Below, one piece after another: positions 47,635 to 56,728 of a stretch of 64,000 nucleotides of DNA. A model generated the notes under the pieces. That model was not told the origin of the DNA and searched no databases. It worked only from the letters and a program-made list of their open reading frames with translations. The translations under genes were made by a program, and so were the position numbers. The DNA is from Ulva prolifera (lineage: Eukaryota > Chlorophyta > Ulvophyceae > Ulvales > Ulvaceae): the NCBI GenBank assembly GCA_023078555.1, contig CM041200.1, forward strand, positions 8,362,807-8,426,806, read 5' to 3'. Each line of letters begins with the position of its first letter. The stretch's first letter is position 1.

Positions 47635-47891
47635 GTTTCCCGGAGGAGTGCAGTGGCATAAAAGTCATATCACAAAACGTCAGCCACCTGGGACGTGGGC
47701 CAAAGACACATGCCTCCACATGTGCCAGTGTGAGCGAGTGGTGTCTGGGAATCCGGGCTGCAGAGTCTGCAGTCGTTTCTGCGTGGGTACAGCGATTGCA
47801 GGGGTGTGGAAATGATGGCGCCCTGCAGTCAGGAGGCCTTGGCAGCCAGTCTCCAGTGGGACCACCTCATGTGCTATACCGTGGTGGTGAG

Positions 47892-47937
47892 TGGGTGTTT
47901 TCCAAGGATAGAGTTGGAGAGGCAGATAGCACCGCAT
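47892..47937 (+). repeat. Diverged foldback terminus
   Basis: GTGTTTTCCAAGGATAGAG, then TTGGAGAGGCAGATAGCACCG. TAAATCTTGCGCA is directly duplicated just after it (47937-47962). Confidence 0.4.
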
Positions 47938-48898
47938 AAATCTTGCGCATAAATCTTGCGCACGCCAAGAACAGGCACCTTTCGTTGGTGGACCTGTTCG
48001 TGAGTGTCAAATTGCGTGATCTGGGGCCATTGCATGGCAGAACACCAAGACAGCTAACACCACTGTCTTTCTTTACAAAGCTGTCGACTCGGAAGAAATT
48101 CTGTTGCCGTTTTTGTCGACGCCCATTAACTCTTCTGTATCATTTTTTACATAGCTGCACAGCGAGATCTCAGTCAGACTCCCCTGTGCTGGGCGTGCCG
48201 AACACATATGTCAGATGTGATATGATATCAGAGGTGCATCAGAGGTGCGCCTGTCAGCTCACCCCGCATGCGCACCATGCACACATGCCTCTCCATACCA
48301 TTGGCCATACACACACACACATGCCGGCATGGCGCCCCTCATTGGCCATGCCACCCCTCATTGGCCATTCGACCTCAGCGGCGGGCTGCCCGACTCCCCC
48401 TGCTGCACCTCCTCTTGCCAGCAGCCAGTTCACATCCTAGTAGACTCTGGCATGCGCTGCACGGTCACACTTGACGTGAACAACTACTTTGTAAGCTCGC
48501 CTCAAGGGCAGATTGAGCGCCGTTTGACCGTTTCGCGCCACAGTTGGATATCCAACTGTCGATGGCTGCACAGGACAATGGATACCAATGTGGTGATGCC
48601 CATATCTCATCTGGATTCAACCCATTTCACCTCAAGTGGGAGCCATGTGCACCCCAGGCATCAGGTGACTTGGTGAGCCCGGGACGCCAGCTGCAGATGG
48701 AGGTGCGGATAAGTTTCGGTCCAGCCGCTGGTGGCACAATCAACACGTGTTCATCATCGACATATCATTTTCCATCCTCACATCGGGAGTTCCTCTTTAG
48801 CCAGGCTCTAACATCCTCTATATGTGTCGGAGAGCATGAGGCGATCCTGCCGGCGGCCACTGGCAATGCATACAGCACCGGCAGCAAAAACCCGGGCG

Positions 48899-49294
48899 TC
48901 AGAACTTCTGACTCAGAACCACGCCATCACCCAGGGCAGACCAAGCCAACTGGCGCCCGGGCTCACGGTCCGCCTCCGTGTCAGTCCGCGAAGACAATAT
49001 GGCATGCACCGACAGAGCTACAGCCTGAGCGCCTGGCAGTGAAGGTGCCCCGTGGCTGCGGCTGTGCACACTGCACTCATCCTCTCGGGGCGTCGCGAGA
49101 AACCCCAGCTCCAGATCTGAGGAGTCTGTCGAAGGCCGTGCGGCCCCATCAACACTTGCGATTCTGTACGAGGAGGGCGGCATGGCGGCGCGCATGCCCT
49201 CCGTAGACGACGCTGCCCCCTCATGCCTACGCCCCAATCGCCCATTCCAGGATTCGGTGCACACCCCGCCCCCTGGATCCCTGCATGTGGACAA
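48899..49294 (-). CDS. Possible 3' exon of the membrane protein gene
   Basis: An open minus frame contains SSYRIASVDGAARPSTDSSD and ELGFLATPREDECSVHSRSH, a Ser/Asp-rich soluble style like the preceding tail. A ggcag acceptor lies near 49222. No donor in exon 4 was established, so this is context-based. A 220-residue plus-strand frame covers the same DNA (48544-49206) and could be the real one instead. Confidence 0.25.
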   Translation of the reverse strand: MSTCRDPGGGVCTESWNGRLGRRHEGAASSTEGMRAAMPPSSYRIASVDGAARPSTDSSDLELGFLATPREDECSVHSRSHGAPSLPGAQAVALSVHAILSSRTDTEADREPGRQLAWSALGDGVVLSQKF

Positions 49295-49332
49295 GCGTGT
49301 GGCAGTCTAGACTTTGCAGAGCTCACGATGCA

Positions 49333-50356
49333 TCAAACCCCCGGCAGGGGCCACGGCGACACCACCCACCATCGCTCCGTCCATGTATTCTGTCCACCAT
49401 GCTGCAATGCATCCAAACAATGCGATGCGCACTGCGTGTCTCCATTTCGGACTCCACTCGCCTCGCCCATCCGCACAGGAGCCGTGGCCAAACGGTACAT
49501 GGGGGCCCGGTTCCACGCCAGGTCCGCGACATCTGTGGTGGTGGGGCGAACCTCGACCCATACACTGCTACTCTGACGGTGGCGTTTGCACAGCTCAAAA
49601 TCCGCAGGCGAGCAGGAGCCATGGCCAGGTGAGAACTCTGTCACAGTGTTTGCGACCCCGCGGTCGATGGAGTCTCTGCTCGAAGGCAGGGAAGAGGATC
49701 GTGTGTCCAGGCCGATTTGCGACTGTCTGAGCGATGTGGACGGATCAGCACTGGACTGAGGCGCATGGAAGCTGCAACTCTCGGATGCTCGGACCAGGAA
49801 GCTGAAGCCTCGAGGCAGATGGATGGAGCGTCGATGCTGCAGCTCTTCCAGCGCAATCACCTGCTCAGACCAATGCAGGGTCGCATCCAGCGGGGACGGG
49901 GGCGGAGGCAGACCATCCGAGCGCACCAGGTCCGCAACGTGCATTTCACCGTTGATGCAGAGAGAGTGATTCTCCAGGGCTCGCCACGCATGCAATGACT
50001 GTGCCCAAGCGAGCCGCAGCCGGGCCTCCACACTGGCAGGTGCATCTGGTGGGGTTGCGGTGCTTCCCCTAAAACAGGCAACTGTACCCATCTGCCTCCA
50101 CAACCGCTTCAGATACCGGAGCGAGCTGCGCAGGCCCCAAATGTTGGCAGCGAACATGACACTGTTGAGAGTGGTGCCAACAGCGACCTGGACTGCGGCG
50201 CTGTCTGTTGGGTGGAAAAGGATGTGTGAGTCACCCATGGGGCCGGGGCCGGGGGCAGAGCCGTGGGAAGTGCGCAGCATGCGCCAGTAGATGACGTGAG
50301 TGCAGATGAGGCCGGTCTCGCAGAGCAGGGAGACGGTGTACACTGCCACCCGCGCC
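49333..50356 (-). CDS. Membrane protein exon 4: last spans and hydrophilic tail
   Basis: The acceptor gtgcatgcag starts the exon at 50356 (phase 2). The beginning holds two hydrophobic segments (ARVAVYTVSLLCETGLICTH and AAVQVAVGTTLNSVMFAANI). A basic stretch RYLKRLWRQ follows, and then a long soluble tail with SLHAWRALENHSL and many Ser and Pro residues. The frame ends with TGA at 49335-49333, but composition after about 49600 is less convincing, so a splice out of this exon before the stop is possible. Confidence 0.6.
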
Positions 50357-52107
50357 CTGCATGCACAAACGGCTGCATCAGGGTCCCAGCTGAAATGTGC
50401 AGGCCAGGTGAACACAGCGTGTCTGTGATTGTATGTAGTCACAAGTTTCTTAGGCCTCAGCACAGTCTGTGGATGCGATGAGGAAAAGTTGGAGGGATGT
50501 GTCCATGTTGGAGAAATTGGTACGATCAGGATCATATTCCAAAGCTGTGGCTGTGGCCATTTTCTGAGTCAGGCGACAGGACGTGGAGCGGGTTCTGAAT
50601 GTCAATCATGTTGTCTGAGGTGACAGCATTGGCCAAGCAACATCTTGCTCAACGCTGCGACTGCAACCGTGTTCGCATGCTGGGGGTGTGGTTTGCAAGC
50701 AGCCGAGTTGAGCATATCAGGGAGGCATTGGCCATCTGGCAGCATGTCCAGACTAGTCAATGGGGGCGTGACCGCACGACCAGTTTCCAATCCAGAAGTG
50801 TGCCAAACAACTGGAAGGCACTGTTGAGGGACAGACAGCAGGCCCTCCACTCAACCAGTAGAACAATACGAGAAGCCACCCATGTGCAATTTTCGCTGTT
50901 GATGCTGTGTAAGGACATACATTTCCATGTGGGTGGTGCCTCCAGCCAGGAACTTCCCACCACAGCTCAGAACGATGGAGATGAAAATCTCTATGGTGCT
51001 GAGGGTCAGCTGGGTGCAGGCCAGCAGCCACAGGGAACCGCAGATGCTGTGCTGGCCAGACCTACACTCAGCACACATCGCCTGCATGGCAGTGGTTGTG
51101 TCATGCTCAAGCACATGTGTGGCTGCTCAAATCTAAATTGCACCACGCAGGTGTGCTAGACTGACAGACTTTTGGGAGGCCATGCAAACAGCGACAACCA
51201 AGGCTGCACCAATCAAGGCTGCCTCAGGTTTTTATTCAGGGGTGGTATGCTCAGACACCACGCTGGCACAGCCGCTCTATTGTCATGCAGTTCCCTTCAC
51301 TGCATAAGACTCATAACACAGATACGATGCAGGTAGAGTTCCCAAAGAGATTCACGCTGGTGTGGTAGCAGTCTCGAACGCCGCTATGGCAAGCCATGCC
51401 AGCACACCTGGTCCAACACAATGACTCCCAAGTTTATGTCGATGATGTTGTCCACATGTCTAAAGGCAGCAGCCACGCCCGAAAGACCTAGATCCAAGCG
51501 GGCATCTAAAAGACGATGCGGTGTCACCTGCCATGACTCGGTTGAAACCACACATGCAAATTGCATCGAGAAAGTGCTGATGATCCCAGCTGCAATGTGC
51601 CACCTCCAACTTCCCCATGGTCTCTGCAGCACAAGTGGATCATCTTGCAGAACATGTGTAAGTACACGCGTGGCAATTCCTGCTGACCTTAGGCCATCGG
51701 GCGAACAGCGGAAGCCACTGGCAGGCTGAGAGAGGAGGGCACACATTTTGGACCTGTTGAACGAAAGGATAAAAGACAATGTAAATCTTCAACAAGTTAT
51801 ACGCCGGAAAAAGAATCTTCGAATGCGGTATTGGACCGTGAAAGTGGACAGCCACGAGAGCTCCGGTCACCACAGCGACATGAGCGACGGCAGGAACAGC
51901 GACGAGAAAGGGCTGACCTGCCGCAGCCCAGCCCCAGATATAGACAACAGCAGTAATAATCGCTTCAAAGAGCAGACTGATTGAGAACCATTGGCGCAGG
52001 AAACGTGGGTTACGCGAGATGTGTGCCCACTGGTCTGTGGCCGTCAAACGACGAAGGCAAGCGAAGCTGGCTCTTACGATTGGAGGTGGTGATGTGGCAG
52101 GACCCAT
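49333..52107 (-). CDS. Multi-pass membrane protein gene, four exons, function unknown
   Basis: Exons (transcript order): 52107-51754, 51623-51408, 51081-50921, 50356-49333. Junction phases are 0, 0 and 2 and all fit, with GT-AG introns of 130, 326 and 564 bp. Taken from the Met codon at 52107 to TGA at 49333 the product is about 584 residues. It has three hydrophobic segments in exon 1, about two in exon 2, one in exon 3 and two early in exon 4. A hydrophilic Ser/Pro-rich tail of over 250 residues follows. Seven or eight spans plus a long tail would suit a receptor, channel or transporter, but I see no signature of any named family and assign no function. More 5' exons are possible, and the 3' end may instead splice on to the reading frame at 49294-48899. 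Confidence 0.7.
50921..51081 (-). CDS. Membrane protein exon 3
   Basis: The acceptor gccatgcag starts the exon at 51081 (phase 0); it ends phase 2 at 50921 with the near-consensus donor gtatgt. It encodes two cysteines (AMCAECRSG) and a long hydrophobic run (SICGSLWLLACTQL then TLSTIEIFISIVLSCGG). Phase 2 here and the first base of the next exon form an ATG codon, so the junction reads HMEM-ARVAVYTV. Confidence 0.65.
51408..51623 (-). CDS. Membrane protein exon 2
   Basis: The exon is 72 codons, phase 0 at both ends (acceptor gtgctgcag; donor CAG, then gtgtgc). It holds a segment WHIAAGIISTFSMQFACVV, and a second moderately hydrophobic stretch, IIDINLGVIVLDQ, at its end. A possible internal donor (WQ, then gtgaca) at 51537 has no usable acceptor near it. 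Confidence 0.65.
51754..52107 (-). CDS. Membrane protein exon 1: three transmembrane segments
   Basis: The exon starts at an in-frame ATG (52107-52105, MGPATSPPPIV) and ends phase 0 after CAG with donor gtccaa. Hydrophobic segments are FSISLLFEAIITAVVYIWGW, PFLVAVPAVAHVAVVTGALV and ILFPAYNLLKIYIVFYPF. The frame is open upstream to 52152, so this Met may be internal to a longer exon. Confidence 0.65.
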
Positions 52108-52651
52108 TATCTTGTGCACGATGGTCGGTCTTGCAAACTGTACCTTGTGCATTACGCAGCTGGGGAGACGACGGCTACAAGACGTAGCAGCTTCGGCATG
52201 GAACGCTTGAATGCAGCAACAGCGGGCTTGAGCACCATTGCGGGATCACAGGAAGGAAACTTCTGCCTGGCTCGGTCGAATGCGGGCAACATCGCATTTC
52301 AGGAGACACGCAGAACTCGCAAGCCAGAAGCCGGCAGCTGATACGGACACTGCTAAACACATCAACTGTCATGGGGACGTGAGGTTGGCCATGGACTCGT
52401 ACTGGCTCCCTACGGGAGTAGCACCATGAAGATGCTCACGCAGGATCCCACACTTGTGACACTTTCAGGAACATTCGAGTCGATGAAGTATGGCTATCTG
52501 TGATTTATATTGACATAGCTGCACAGGCAGGTATCACCGCTGGCATCGGATCATCTTGCAACACGATCACAACAGCGCTTCGCCGAAACGCTAAGCAAGC
52601 CACCAGCGCCACTCCGGCGCAGCCCGACACAATTACACCTATCTGGAGATA

Positions 52652-53417
52652 CGCGCGGTCAGAAAATCGCTAATGGGGCCATTCGCTGTAGACGAAACTG
52701 TAAGTAGCATCCAAGGTGGGCTAAGCTTGCACAAGCGGCGCACCAGCACGCACGATGTGCATGTGCACGTATGCATGGGAGAGCGACGCCCAGAACGACA
52801 GGCATCTGTAGTGCACGAGAGCAGGCGTGGATGGCATAGTTGAGTAGAGGGCGTTTTTGTGAGTCTCATGATGCTCGCACAGGTCATATGGTGCACTGTG
52901 CGGGCCGGAATGGCGGGTTGACTGCCCTGAGAACAACCATTATCGCGCAGCCTGTGGTGGGTTCGCTGGCCAGATCTCAGATCCATGATAGCAAGATGGT
53001 GCTGGATTAGTTTTCGAACGCCGCCGTGGACCGGGCGACTGTAGAGAGTCTGACATGCCACCGGGCTGGTACGGAGTCTTGTACCGGCGAGAGTTTGTGG
53101 AGACATAAGGCAGTGGGTGATCTGTTGTCTGTAAAATTTTCAGAGATAAATCAGGCGATCTGTGTGGTTGGGCCTGATTGCGCTCTCAGTAGGCTTGGCT
53201 GCCACCCGGGGGTGCATCATAGCACCCATACACCGCTCTGACACCCCCGCCGCACGGGCCACAGCTGCGCAACAATCCTGTCCTTTGGATGCAAACAGCA
53301 CAGTTTGCTTTAGAGTCTACAGGGCTTGATTGCTGTGCATTCCGCCAGGCAGTCTGCGGGTGGGGCCTGATGATTCACAGAGTTGAATGGCCCCATTAGC
53401 ATTTTCCTGACCGCGCG
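52652..53417. mobile_element. Inverted-repeat element, about 766 bp, family unknown
   Basis: Left end CGCGCGGTCAGAAAATCGCT and right end (inverse) CGCGCGGTCAGGAAAATGCT continue identically through AATGGGGCCATTC, about 32 bp of terminal repeat with two small indels. No matching target duplication is visible in the flanks. The interior has no coding frame I trust. A 22-bp direct repeat (cgaagccttgcgcggc and gttg) lies just outside on the right at about 53470 and 53548. Confidence 0.6.
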
Positions 53418-54586
53418 CACGAACAACGACGCCAGCGCCATGAGAACGCACCCGACTTCTACGTCACGTCGAAGCCTTGCGCGGCAGTTGTCTTGCTGGT
53501 CTTCCGGACAGACCTGGCGTGGCGAAAGTGAAGTAGAGATGTTTCGCGAAGCCTTGCGCGGCGGTTGATCACAATTGACGTATATTTGGTACCTATCTAT
53601 GGTACTAGTCTGCCTTTCACAAGCGCTGTGGTCTAGTGTTTGGTGGGTAAGGCTGCCTGACGGTGGATTGACGGAGAATGACCCATCAAATGTCATGGAC
53701 ACGGGCCTGCGCAGTGCGTATCCTGCGCTCTGCCGTCCATCTTCGGCTCGTACTAGTGGCCGCATGCAACAACCCTTCATCGATCGCATCTCGTAACACG
53801 TGTACTTCATAGGAGATACCTTTCGAACAACATTGCAATCGAAAACAAAGAGATTGAAGGCTGGTGCAGCCTGGACGGCTATGAACCAATGCAACAAAGA
53901 CACAGCGACTGAGTGCTGCTGCCATACCAGTCTATGAGACAGACTTGTCGTCAGTACTCATATGTGCATTCTTCTCATCTTCATGCGCTTGGTCAATCCA
54001 ATGTGATGCCGGCCCAAACAGAACTTCCAAGAGACAGCTGGCACTAGTGGCCTTGCAATCAGTGGCCGTGCGTTCTGACACGGCACACAAACGCTTCCAA
54101 GCACCTTCAGTTGACGCAGTGGACACCTCTTACAATCAGAAGGGGTGTGTGCTCGCTGCGCAATCACGTTTCATTGCGGCAGATTGTCCGGACCAGGTTG
54201 GCCAGGAAGCGAGCCCACAGCTCAGCATCATGAAGGTGCTAGCTGTATGCCGTATCTTTGCTAGAGCAGTGGGAGAGCCGAATTGGTTGGATCTTCATAC
54301 TCTGGGGGACTGGTGCCCTACATAATTTGAGGTTTCTAGTGTCTCAGCGCTGTTTGCAGCTCCGCCTTTCCGGCTGGGGCACATGTTTGCCTCATTCCGG
54401 GGGTGCACTGTGTACCACTGGCCCGAGGCAGTCTTCTAGCTATAGGCTACATATGAATCGCTGAACGAGCTGCAGGCCGAAAGCTCACACGTGAGGCGAT
54501 GCGTTGGCAGAGACATTCAGTCGGGCGACAATGAGGGGTCTTTCCAGGTGGATTGCCCCTTCGGCATATGTGGTCCCGTTAACTCG

Positions 54587-54640
54587 GAGTTGTCAATGTC
54601 CAATAGGACACGGCTCAGTAAATTCAGATTTACTTTACTT
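54587..54640 (+). repeat. Dispersed repeat, full-length copy
   Basis: GAGTTGTCAATGTCCAATAG, then GACACGGCTCAGTAAATTC and AGATTTACTTTACTT; the best copy of the family. Confidence 0.6.
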
Positions 54641-54924
54641 ACATGAGAGTTGAACCTGGTGCATCAGTGATGTTGGGCAGCCGCATATGGCCTCCTTGGT
54701 TGCTTCATGCGGCTCGATTGAGCTCGAGACGCTCCCACTCAAGCTCGTACTACTATAGTATGCAACCCCTCCGGCTTCGTACAATGAAAAACACATGCAT
54801 TGGCTAAACCAGCGACTACATGGATCCACCACTGACAGGGGCGGACAGGCGTGGTGCATTCCAAACCTGCCTGTGCTGTGACTACTCCAGCGCCGCTGCG
54901 ACTGCACACCTCCGCACACACATT

Positions 54925-54987
54925 CGGAGCTGTCAATGTCTTCTTCAGGATACGGCTCGGTATATCTACACATCTACTTTACCTTGC
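54925..54987 (+). repeat. Dispersed repeat, diverged copy
   Basis: CGGAGCTGTCAATGTCTTCT, then GGATACGGCTCGGTATATCT and CATCTACTTTACC, 340 bp after the full-length copy. Confidence 0.5.
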
Positions 54988-55011
54988 TGTACATATCAAC
55001 CCCAGCGGCAA

Positions 55012-55190
55012 CTACCGCACTCTTTGCGGTGGCGCCGCGCGAGCCGCATCGCCGCCCTGCGCTTCCTCTGTTGTCCTCGAGCCAACGAGGCGGGTGCAGG
55101 TGGCGTGAAAGGCGCGGGGGCTGCGGGGTCGCGCCGCAGCAGCGCCAGCACCAGCCGCCGGAACACTCCGAGCCGCCGCCGTACGTGTGA
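55012..55190 (-). pseudogene. Degenerate duplicate of the kinase last exon
   Basis: On the minus strand this matches the real last exon from just before RRRLGVFRR to SRTTVEA (55798-55644). It reads RRRLGVFRRLVLALLRRDPAA, then has lost about 10 bases relative to the intact copy (GACCCCGCAGCC joins almost at once to CGCGCC). This shifts the frame; matching sequence resumes as AFHATCTRLVGSRTTEEA in another frame. The first part of the exon and its acceptor are absent. It is a truncated, frameshifted pseudo-exon from a local duplication. Confidence 0.75.
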
Positions 55191-55643
55191 AGTCAGCTGC
55201 AGGCCAACGCCTGACGTTCAGTGAGTCATCATCACAAAAGGGCTGTGTTGTAATCATTCGGAGGAGCTCCAGGCAGTGCACACAACCGGCACTGCCTGGC
55301 CCGCTGCATCAAAGCTATGGCCGGCTGACAGCATATCCTGAATTGTGCATACGTACACAAACTTCTATCCCAGACGCACACATACCACTGCGATCAGGCT
55401 GTTGTGTGTGCCTCTGACTTGCACATAATTCACACAGCGAACACTCAGGCTCGCCGAGAGTGGACTTGCAGGAGAGTGACAGTCGAGCGTAGAACCTTGT
55501 ACAGCTTGAGCTTGAGCTGAAGGCTGACATCCAGCAGAACGTTCTACTTCAGCTGCGCTCTGCCGACACCCCACCACATAACACGCCACCTGCAGTGGCG
55601 ATATCGCGTGCACAGCTGAACCCCGACCTCGGCGCCGCCCGAC

Positions 55644-55841
55644 CTAGGCCTCCACGGTAGTCCTTGAGCCAAAGAGACGGGAGCAGGTGGCGTGGAAGGC
55701 GCGCATGGCCGTGCGGGCCGCGGGGTCTCGCTGCAGCAGCGCCAGCACCGGCCGCCGGAACACGCCGAGCCGCCGCCGTGTGCGCGGGCTGAGGTCGCCC
55801 TCCCACGGCAGCGGCACGTCCCCCCGCAGCCGCTTCATCGC
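55644..55841 (-). CDS. Kinase gene last exon: C-lobe and stop
   Basis: The acceptor gctgttcag starts the exon at 55841 (phase 0), and TAG at 55646-55644 ends it. Residues AMKRLRGDVPLPWEGDL and RRRLGVFRRPVLALLQ correspond to the end of the kinase C-lobe, followed by a Cys- and Thr-containing tail (SRTTVEA). A second, damaged copy lies about 0.5 kb downstream. Confidence 0.85.
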   Translation of the reverse strand, partial: AMKRLRGDVPLPWEGDLSPRTRRRLGVFRRPVLALLQRDPAARTAMRAFHATCSRLFGSRTTVEA

Positions 55842-56693
55842 CTGAACAGCTGACGACCGTCACTGCGCGGCAGCTGCACTGCATCTGGCGTGCCTGGTGC
55901 ATTGATGTGTGCACGCATGGCCCGCCACACAACCCGGCGCCGGAGGGGTACATACACATGTACCTGTGGTGGGTTCTTTTTGAGCCAAGCTGAGCATGCC
56001 AAGGCCTAGACGGAGTCCCAAGATGAACGCGGCTCAGAACGGCGTGCACTGAGCGTGGTTTGAGTGTCAGATGGATGATGGGTACCGCCTTGATGCCAGT
56101 TCAATGCGTTATCACGATGGCGGGGCTGGCATCGCCGTAGCGCAAGCACTGCACCGCCGGTGGGATATGGACGGATACACACACATTCGTACATTGGTGC
56201 AGATAGAGACACATATACCGGCCGCCTCAACGTCCTCGCAGTATAATCCTGGAGGCTTGCGAGGACGTCAAGACGGCCTTACTCGAGGAGGCGACATGTG
56301 CATCTCGCCTGCAATCTGAAGAATGCTCTGCTGCCAAACAGCGCCTGGTCGAGCTCACAAACACCATGCCAGCTAGGGCACGTACTGGTGAGTGCATGTG
56401 ATGCATGCAAGCACTGAAGTAAAGCTAGTGCGTGCAGGGCGCACCTCCGCTGCACCTTCCCCGACGAGGTCAAACGGCGGCGCCCCAGTCAAGAGCTCCC
56501 ACGCCATCACCCCCAGCGACCACGCATCCAGCTGCGGCGTGGACTCGATGCTGCGCTGCTGCAGGAGGAATGCGTGCGCAACCTCCGGAGCGGCATAGGC
56601 GAGCGTGAAGCTCAGCGGAGCCTGTGCGCCCACCCGCGCGACGCACCCAAAGTCGATGACTGTCCAGCGGTTCTGCCGTGGCAGCCACATGAC

Positions 56694-56728
<35 letters not shown>

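Larger units (their letters stand above)
45964..48898. other. No confident gene
   Basis: Plus frame 48544-49206 has passages such as SGFNPFHLKWEPCAPQASGD and LVSPGRQLQMEVRISFGP. It might be an exon, but no splice model was found and it overlaps the minus-strand tail candidate. Confidence 0.3.
53418..55011. other. Intergenic, downstream of the kinase gene
   Basis: Contains the cgaagccttgcgcggc direct repeat and two copies of the GAGTTGTCAATGTCC repeat. A minus-strand TGTAA (plus TTACA at about 54639) is a distant candidate polyadenylation signal for the kinase gene. Confidence 0.4.

Noticed and set aside
48425-48520. LVDSG motif as a retroviral-type protease
   Set aside because: One short motif with no flanking gag, polymerase or long terminal repeats; probably chance.
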